A DNA stretch of 28,546 nucleotides. Origin: Bacillota bacterium. Its GTDB lineage: Bacteria; Bacillota; Clostridia; Lachnospirales; Lachnospiraceae. The stretch is taken from the NCBI GenBank assembly GCA_023420935.1, contig JAEZUR010000149.1, positions 1 through 28,546 on the forward strand, read 5' to 3'. A model generated the notes under the pieces. That model saw nothing but the letters and a program-made list of their open reading frames with translations. It had not been told where the DNA came from and did not search any database. Shown in pieces: positions 23,216 to 28,546 of the stretch (positions are counted from its first letter, which is position 1; every line of letters starts with the position of its first letter). The position numbers and the translations under genes are program-made.

Positions 23216-25573
23216 TTATAGATTTACTGTAATATCCGTCATAGATGGTATTAGCCTTAACCCTTCGTCTACCAATTCATAGGATGCTCCAGTTACGCTC
23301 TGCACTGAATGTATATCATGTAGTATATAAATCATATTATCTGATACCATATCAGAAGTCAAATAAATAGACTGTCCTTCTTTCTTAGCAGACGCTTTTA
23401 ATACAAGATTTCCATCTAAATCAGGTACTTCACATATTGCAGTAATACCTTCCTGTAATTGATATAAATGTAGTGCAACACCATTTTTATATTCATAATC
23501 AGGCACTTGATCATTGGAGCCAATTGCTAATAACGTATTCTCTCTTACATATAGTGGAAGTGAGAAATAGTCATATGCTTCGTGGTACCATTTGCTTCCT
23601 TCTCTTGTTTCGCCAGATAAAAGATGTGTCCAAGTTCCAGCTGGGAGATAATAATCAACTTCACCATCTTCTTGAAAAATAGGCGCTACTAATATACTCT
23701 TTCCTAACATATATTGCATATCTAAGTATTTCACAGCAGGATCTTTTTCAAATTCTAATATCATTGGTCTCATAACAGGAATACCTGTTTCTTTGGAATG
23801 AATTGCCATGCGGAATATATAAGGCATTAATGCACATTTTAACTTGGTAAATTTCCTAATAACATCATTCGATTCCTCATCAAATAACCAAGGCACACGA
23901 TAACTTTTAGAACCATGCAATCTACTATGAGTTGATAAAAGTCCAAATTGAGCCCATCTTTTATAAACATCTGGCGTTGCTGTTAATTCAAAACCACCCA
24001 TGTCATGGCTCCAGAATGAGAACCCTGACATTGCAAAAGATAATCCGCCTCGTAATGATTCTGCCATAGATGCAAAACTTGCAGAACAATCACCACCCCA
24101 ATGTACCGGAAATTGCTGTCCTCCAGCGGTAGCACTTCTTGCAAATAGTATGGCTTCCTTTTCGCCTTTTACTTCTTTGACTAAATTAAATACTGCTTGA
24201 TTATATAAGAAAGTATAGTAATTGTGCATTGTAACTGGATCAGAATTATCATGATATACAACATCAACTGGAATTCTTTCACCGAAATCTGTCTTAAAGC
24301 AATCTACTCCCATTTCTAGTAGAGTTCTAAGTTTATTGGTGTACCACGTAACAGCATCTGGATTTGTAAAGTCTACAAATGCCATACCTGGTTGCCATGT
24401 GTCAACTTGCTTTACACCTTTACCATCAATGCGTTTTAATAAATAACCATTTTCTACACCTTCTCGGAAGAACTTCGTTCCTTGTGCAATGTATGGATTA
24501 ATCCATACGCAGATTTTAAGCCCCTTTTCCTTGTATCGATTCAACATTCCTACGGTATCAGGGAAAATTCTCTCATCCCATTCAAAATCACACCAATGAA
24601 ATTCTTTCATCCAGAAACAATCAAAATGGAACACTCGAAGTGGAATGTCTCTATCTTTCATTCCTTGGATAAAGGAACTTGTTGTCTCTTCATCATAATT
24701 GGTTGTAAAAGAAGTAGATAACCAAAGTCCAAAGGACCAAGCTGGTGGTAACGCTGGTCTACCAGTAAGTGCTGTATAACTTGATAGAATGTCCGGAAGA
24801 CTTTCACCATAAATAATATGATAGCGAATTTCTTCTCCTGGCACAGAGAACCCAACATACTCAACTTTCTCACTTGCCACTTCAAAAGAAACATTATCTG
24901 TATGATCAACAAAAACACCATAATTTCTACTTGTCATATAGAATGGTATACTTTTGTAAGAAATCTGTGATGATGTTCCACCATCTTCATTCCATGTATC
25001 CACAACTTGACCATTTTTAACGAATGCAGTAAATCTCTCACCAAGTCCATATACACATTCTCCCGGTTGAATGGATAATTCATTTGCCATATATGGTTGA
25101 TATTCAGCTAAGAGATAATTTTCCCTAGGGAACTTAGTAGCTGTCTTTCTATTATATTGCATATAGCCAAGATTTCTAAAGCCACAAGTGGTTAATACTT
25201 TTCCATCTGCTTCGAATTGATAGCTCCATTCTTTTCTATTTACTCTCACAGTCATTTTGCCTGCAGTCATAACCGCTTCTTCTTCCCCAATGGATACACT
25301 TACTGGTACAGGATTCTCATACTTCTCAAATCTCGCTTCATGACTGTCATATGCTTCATAATGATATGCTCTTACACCTATGATATTTTCTGCTGTTGAT
25401 GTGAATTCTAATGTTATGGTAACTACGTCCAGAGCTCCACCTCTTGATTCAATCACTTTTGCCGGAGCAACTACCTTCATACCATTTGGGATTTCTTCCA
25501 CGACAAATGCCTGTACCGCATAGGTTGCATTTGCACTCTCATTTCGTTCCCAATATCCTTCTGTAAACTTCAT
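23216..25573 (-). CDS. yicI: GH31 alpha-xylosidase (YicI type)
   Basis: Retaining exo-enzyme releasing alpha-linked xylose, for example from isoprimeverose or xyloglucan oligosaccharides. It is 785 residues (E. coli YicI has 772). The nucleophile is D429 in CFKTDFGERIPVD and the acid/base is D495 in VHWGGDCSASF. Their spacing of 66 is the same as in YicI (Asp416 and Asp482). KTDFGERIP is characteristic of the alpha-xylosidase branch rather than of alpha-glucosidases. An N-terminal beta-sandwich (about 1-250), a TIM barrel (about 270-600) and C-terminal beta domains fit the family. No signal peptide is present, so it acts in the cytoplasm. The ATG at 25573 follows GGAG by 6 bases. It lies between the binding-protein gene and GH127. 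Confidence 0.93.
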   Translation of the reverse strand: MKFTEGYWERNESANATYAVQAFVVEEIPNGMKVVAPAKVIESRGGALDVVTITLEFTSTAENIIGVRAYHYEAYDSHEARFEKYENPVPVSVSIGEEEAVMTAGKMTVRVNRKEWSYQFEADGKVLTTCGFRNLGYMQYNRKTATKFPRENYLLAEYQPYMANELSIQPGECVYGLGERFTAFVKNGQVVDTWNEDGGTSSQISYKSIPFYMTSRNYGVFVDHTDNVSFEVASEKVEYVGFSVPGEEIRYHIIYGESLPDILSSYTALTGRPALPPAWSFGLWLSTSFTTNYDEETTSSFIQGMKDRDIPLRVFHFDCFWMKEFHWCDFEWDERIFPDTVGMLNRYKEKGLKICVWINPYIAQGTKFFREGVENGYLLKRIDGKGVKQVDTWQPGMAFVDFTNPDAVTWYTNKLRTLLEMGVDCFKTDFGERIPVDVVYHDNSDPVTMHNYYTFLYNQAVFNLVKEVKGEKEAILFARSATAGGQQFPVHWGGDCSASFASMAESLRGGLSFAMSGFSFWSHDMGGFELTATPDVYKRWAQFGLLSTHSRLHGSKSYRVPWLFDEESNDVIRKFTKLKCALMPYIFRMAIHSKETGIPVMRPMILEFEKDPAVKYLDMQYMLGKSILVAPIFQEDGEVDYYLPAGTWTHLLSGETREGSKWYHEAYDYFSLPLYVRENTLLAIGSNDQVPDYEYKNGVALHLYQLQEGITAICEVPDLDGNLVLKASAKKEGQSIYLTSDMVSDNMIYILHDIHSVQSVTGASYELVDEGLRLIPSMTDITVNL

Positions 25574-25643
25574 TTTTAGCTCCTATCTGTCCTAATTGCG
25601 GACGAATAAATTTTTTTGTAAATGTTTATATACTTTTATATAT

Positions 25644-25693
25644 GCTAAGAGGACCCAGGCCCTGCGAATTACCCACACCTGCGTCCCCTTAGC
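25644..25693 (-). promoter_or_regulatory. Long intercistronic hairpin between binding protein and GH31 genes
   Basis: Sixteen-base arms (25644-25659 and 25678-25693, outer end GCTAAG/CTTAGC) pair with one G-U and one mismatch. There is no T-tract after it on the minus strand. It sits 40 bases past the binding-protein stop and about 70 bases before the GH31 start. The likely role is partial attenuation or protection of the upstream mRNA, so that more binding protein than enzyme is made; this is inferred from position. Confidence 0.6.
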
Positions 25694-25733
25694 TCTTATA
25701 ACATATTTGCTACAAGTCTATCAAAGACTCTTT

Positions 25734-27059
25734 TTATTTTGCACCATCAATTTCCTGCCATTTCTGCTCAATTGTTGCACAAGTAGCATCTTTGTCAGCT
25801 GCTCCACCTACATAAGCTTGCATTGCTTCACCAAATGCAGTGTGGAAGGAGTCTGTTGAATATATAACTCCAAGAGGTGCGGAACCTTTTGCTTCAACAG
25901 AAGCAGTACCCTGTTTAATAATTTCAAATGTAGATTCTTTTTCTACTGTGATAGGAGGTACAACACCTGCCACATCAGTAAACCATGATTTTCCATAGTC
26001 AGAAGTATACCACCAATTAATAAAATCAAGTACTGCTTGCTTATTCTTAGAGTCCTTGTTTATTCTAAGTGCCTGGTCTGCTCCAGTAATTACTTGAGCT
26101 TTTGCAGCATCTTCTGAAACTGGATATCCAACAAATCCGATTTGAATATTAGGGTCTATTTTTTTAACATCCCCTTCAATCCATGCACCTTGTCCTACAA
26201 CCATTGCTGCTTTTCCAGAAGCAAAGTTAGCAATTTCAGCACTAAGGTCTGTTTCAAGAGGCTTTGCATCGCCATATTCTTTAACTAAATCAACAAATTG
26301 GAAGAAGTTATCATATAACTCAGGATAGTCTTTAATCTTAGCTTCTCCACTTTCAAACTTCTTAATTAATCCAGGAACGTCATCTGTTGCTGCTCCTAGG
26401 AAATGTTGCCATACATGTTTGTAAACCCACCACTCAGCAAATCCACTTGTAAATGGAGTTACACCAGCAGCTTTTAATTTTTCACAAGCATCTTTTAATT
26501 CTGTTATTGTGTCTGGGAACTCAGCAATACCAGCTTGTTCAAAAACTGCTTTGTTGTAAATTAAACCAAAGAAATTACCTTTGATTGCAAGTCCATACAT
26601 ACCATTGCCTTCGCCATCTTTCATAGCATCCTGAACTGCAGGTAACATAGCATCCATTAATGGTTGATCTGATAGGTCTAATGAATACTCTTTATACACG
26701 TCAATTTCTTTACCGGATGTAGAAGAGAAGATATCTGGAGTATCTCCTGAATTAAGTTTTGCTTTTAATAATGTTGGATAATCATTCTGTGTTGTCTCAT
26801 AATTAATGGTTACATTCGGTTTAACTGTTTTGTACTCTTCAATCAATGCATTAATTGCATCTGCATATTCTGGCTGTGAAATAAACATACTGATTGTTGC
26901 TTCTTCATCCCCAGCGCCTGCATTGGCATCATCTGTACCTGTTGTTTCCTGTCCTGCTGTGTTCTCAGGTGTGTTCGCTGTATTGTTCTTACCACAACCC
27001 GTCATAACAGAAGTTAACATTGCTACGCATAGTACTACACTTAATAGTTTCTTTTTCAT
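25734..27059 (-). CDS. Oligosaccharide-binding lipoprotein of a CUT1 ABC importer
   Basis: Extracellular solute-binding protein (family 1) anchored to the membrane, 441 residues. The signal is MKKKLLSVVLCVAMLTSVMTGC, with Cys22 the lipidated residue, followed by a Thr/Gly/Asp/Glu-rich linker to about residue 55. The mature domain begins EATISMFISQPEYADAINAL and contains VKPNVTINYET and LNSGDTPDIFSS, typical of MsmE/ganO-like binding proteins. The ATG at 27059 is chosen because it begins the signal peptide and follows AAAGGAGAG by 7 bases; an upstream in-frame ATG at 27122 would add 21 residues and spoil the signal. It lies 78 bases after the second permease gene; that gap holds a 10-bp palindrome GGCATATGCC (27109-27118). 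Confidence 0.92.
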   Translation of the reverse strand: MKKKLLSVVLCVAMLTSVMTGCGKNNTANTPENTAGQETTGTDDANAGAGDEEATISMFISQPEYADAINALIEEYKTVKPNVTINYETTQNDYPTLLKAKLNSGDTPDIFSSTSGKEIDVYKEYSLDLSDQPLMDAMLPAVQDAMKDGEGNGMYGLAIKGNFFGLIYNKAVFEQAGIAEFPDTITELKDACEKLKAAGVTPFTSGFAEWWVYKHVWQHFLGAATDDVPGLIKKFESGEAKIKDYPELYDNFFQFVDLVKEYGDAKPLETDLSAEIANFASGKAAMVVGQGAWIEGDVKKIDPNIQIGFVGYPVSEDAAKAQVITGADQALRINKDSKNKQAVLDFINWWYTSDYGKSWFTDVAGVVPPITVEKESTFEIIKQGTASVEAKGSAPLGVIYSTDSFHTAFGEAMQAYVGGAADKDATCATIEQKWQEIDGAK

Positions 27060-27137
27060 AAGCACTCTCTCCTTTGGCTCTCTTAAAATTAAAAACTCTA
27101 TATTAACCGGCATATGCCTCATTAATATTCATTCATA

Positions 27138-27977
27138 TTAGCCTTTAACAGCTCCTGCCACAACACCATCTACAATATATTTCTGTAGGAATATAAAGAA
27201 TAAAACAGATGGAACAACAGCCAATACCATTGCAGTCATAGCGTAATGCCATTGTGTATTAAATTGACCAACAAAGTTATATGCAGATAAAACAAGTGTT
27301 TTAGTTGCTTCACTTTGATTCACCATCAATAAAGGTAATAGGAAGTCGTTCCAGATCCACATTACGTCAAGAACGATAACAGTTACCGTAACTGACTTAA
27401 GTAAAGGGAAGATTACGGAACGGAACGTACGAAATGTAGACGCTCCATCAATATGTGCACTTTCATCAATTTCCTTTGGAATGGTTTGCATAAAGTTACA
27501 AAAGATAAATGTTGCCATAGGAATTCCGAATCCCCAATATTGTATGCCTAGACCAACACGACTACCGGATAGGTTAATAACATTCATAACTTTTAATAAA
27601 GTAATCATAATCGTCTGAAATGGAATTAACATAGGAGTTATAATTAATAAATGCGCTAGTCTTGTATATTTAGATTTTCTTCTATCTAAGATATAAGCTG
27701 CTAATGAGGAAAATCCAACAATTCCAACAATACCAATTGCTGTAATTATTACATTGTTAATAAATAATCTTCCATAATTCATTTTATCGATAACGTAGGT
27801 ATAGTTTTCTGTTGCAATTTTACTTGGTAATGCAATAACATCAACAACAACCTCTTTAAAAGGCTTAACGGAATTAATAAACATAAGAAAAACTGGGTAA
27901 ATAAATATCACTGCAACAAATATGATGAATATTTCCAATATAATCATTGCAAGTTTCTTTTTTTGTAATCTTGTCAT
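27138..27977 (-). CDS. CUT1 sugar ABC transporter permease (MalG/MsmG type)
   Basis: Inner subunit of the oligosaccharide importer, 279 residues with about six membrane segments, the first at 10-34. The ATPase-docking EAA loop is EIDESAHIDGASTFRTF (169-185). The C-terminus YIVDGVVAGAVKG is the classic MalG-family ending. Its ATG shares one base with the stop of the preceding permease gene (TAATG), so the two are translationally coupled. No ATPase gene is present in this operon; CUT1 importers in Firmicutes often share a common MsmK-type ATPase encoded elsewhere. Confidence 0.95.
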   Translation of the reverse strand: MTRLQKKKLAMIILEIFIIFVAVIFIYPVFLMFINSVKPFKEVVVDVIALPSKIATENYTYVIDKMNYGRLFINNVIITAIGIVGIVGFSSLAAYILDRRKSKYTRLAHLLIITPMLIPFQTIMITLLKVMNVINLSGSRVGLGIQYWGFGIPMATFIFCNFMQTIPKEIDESAHIDGASTFRTFRSVIFPLLKSVTVTVIVLDVMWIWNDFLLPLLMVNQSEATKTLVLSAYNFVGQFNTQWHYAMTAMVLAVVPSVLFFIFLQKYIVDGVVAGAVKG

Positions 27978-28546
27978 TATACTTCAACCTCTCTTTTTCT
28001 TGAAATTGTCATAACAGTTTGTGTCAATACTAGTATTACAACAAAGAAAATTAAAGATTTGGCAGAACCCAGACCATAATTATTATTCTGGAAAGCTTCT
28101 TTATAAATATCTAAGGTAACACTATAAGTAGATCCACCAGGTCCACCCTTTGTTAATGCCAGAATAATATCAAATACTTTTAACGCATTGGTAAGAGACA
28201 TAAATAAACATGTTGTAATTGATGGTCCAAGTAATGGTAAGGTTACTTGAAAGAACCTCTTCCAACTATTGGCTCCATCAACCGTAGCAGCCTCAAGTAC
28301 GTCAGCAGGCACTGCCTGTAAACCAGCTATATAAAGTACAATGTAAAAACCTAATTGTTGCCATACTCCAACGAATACAATGGAGAAAAACGCTAATTTA
28401 CCATCACCTAACCAACTTAGATTTAACCAGCCCCACCCAGTTAATTCAAATAAGCTAGCAAATCCTTGCGAAAAGATAAACTTCCAGATAAATCCAACAA
28501 TAGTCATACTCATTATATATGGAATGAAAAATAGACCTCTCAATAC
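27977..28546 (-). CDS. CUT1 sugar ABC transporter permease (MalF/MsmF type), 5' end missing
   Basis: Partner permease of the oligosaccharide importer. The frame is open through the right edge of the window; 189 codons are visible and about 100 N-terminal residues are missing compared with the usual 290-310. The visible start RGLFFIPYIMSMTIVGFIWK belongs to the middle of the protein. The docking loop is VLEAATVDGANSWKRFF, the consensus EAA---G pattern, and it ends in TISRKREVEV. It overlaps the next permease gene by one base. It is the most upstream gene of the operon that can be seen. Confidence 0.93.
   Translation of the reverse strand, partial: VLRGLFFIPYIMSMTIVGFIWKFIFSQGFASLFELTGWGWLNLSWLGDGKLAFFSIVFVGVWQQLGFYIVLYIAGLQAVPADVLEAATVDGANSWKRFFQVTLPLLGPSITTCLFMSLTNALKVFDIILALTKGGPGGSTYSVTLDIYKEAFQNNNYGLGSAKSLIFFVVILVLTQTVMTISRKREVEV

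Noticed and set aside
27060..27122. Twenty-one-residue extension of the second binding protein
   Set aside because: It would place charged residues before a clear lipoprotein signal peptide; the ATG at 27059 has AAAGGAGAG upstream.

Overview
The window is low-GC Firmicutes DNA. It has strong Gram-positive promoters, AGGAGG-type ribosome binding sites, a long Bacillus-type SRP RNA with an Alu domain, and a DUF6128-type protein that I associate with Lachnospiraceae. The two sugar-uptake regions, with an alpha-xylosidase and a beta-L-arabinofuranosidase, suggest an anaerobic plant-polysaccharide degrader of the Lachnospiraceae, of the Lachnoclostridium phytofermentans kind. That placement is an inference from gene content, not a database match. 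I see no insertion sequence, phage gene, CRISPR array or tRNA.

Left region (1-7733, all minus strand): a monosaccharide uptake and catabolism block. Reading in the direction of transcription, a DUF4867 gene and an L-fucose-isomerase-like gene form one operon with its own promoter and terminator. They are followed by a ROK-family repressor, and then by a ChvE-MmsA-MmsB ABC transporter behind a near-perfect sigma-A promoter. A row of hairpins separates the binding-protein gene from the ATPase gene. The permease runs off the window start.

Positions 7734-8499 hold no long gene, but not nothing. A consensus promoter (8262-8290, minus) and a strong terminator (7812-7846) delimit a transcript of about 440 nt. 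It contains a 29-codon reading frame, a second broken frame and several nested inverted repeats. This is the best candidate here for something undescribed, either a structured RNA or a decayed small gene.

Middle region (8500-20193): a two-gene ABC exporter-like system; a 777-residue protein with a divergent cyclic-nucleotide-binding domain; the SRP RNA gene (ffs) beside tadA; a radical SAM activase with a GNAT acetyltransferase; a DUF6128 protein; exodeoxyribonuclease III; a solitary cobalamin adenosyltransferase; and a membrane-bound Cache-PAS-GGDEF diguanylate cyclase. These are mostly single genes with their own promoters.

Right region (20201-28546, all minus strand): an oligosaccharide-utilisation operon. 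Its order is CUT1 permease (partial, entering from the right edge), CUT1 permease, sugar-binding lipoprotein, GH31 alpha-xylosidase, GH127 beta-L-arabinofuranosidase and, last, a LacI-family regulator. The likely scheme is import of an oligosaccharide bearing alpha-xylose and beta-L-arabinofuranose, followed by cytoplasmic trimming of both side-chain sugars, with LacI control. The promoter lies outside the window.
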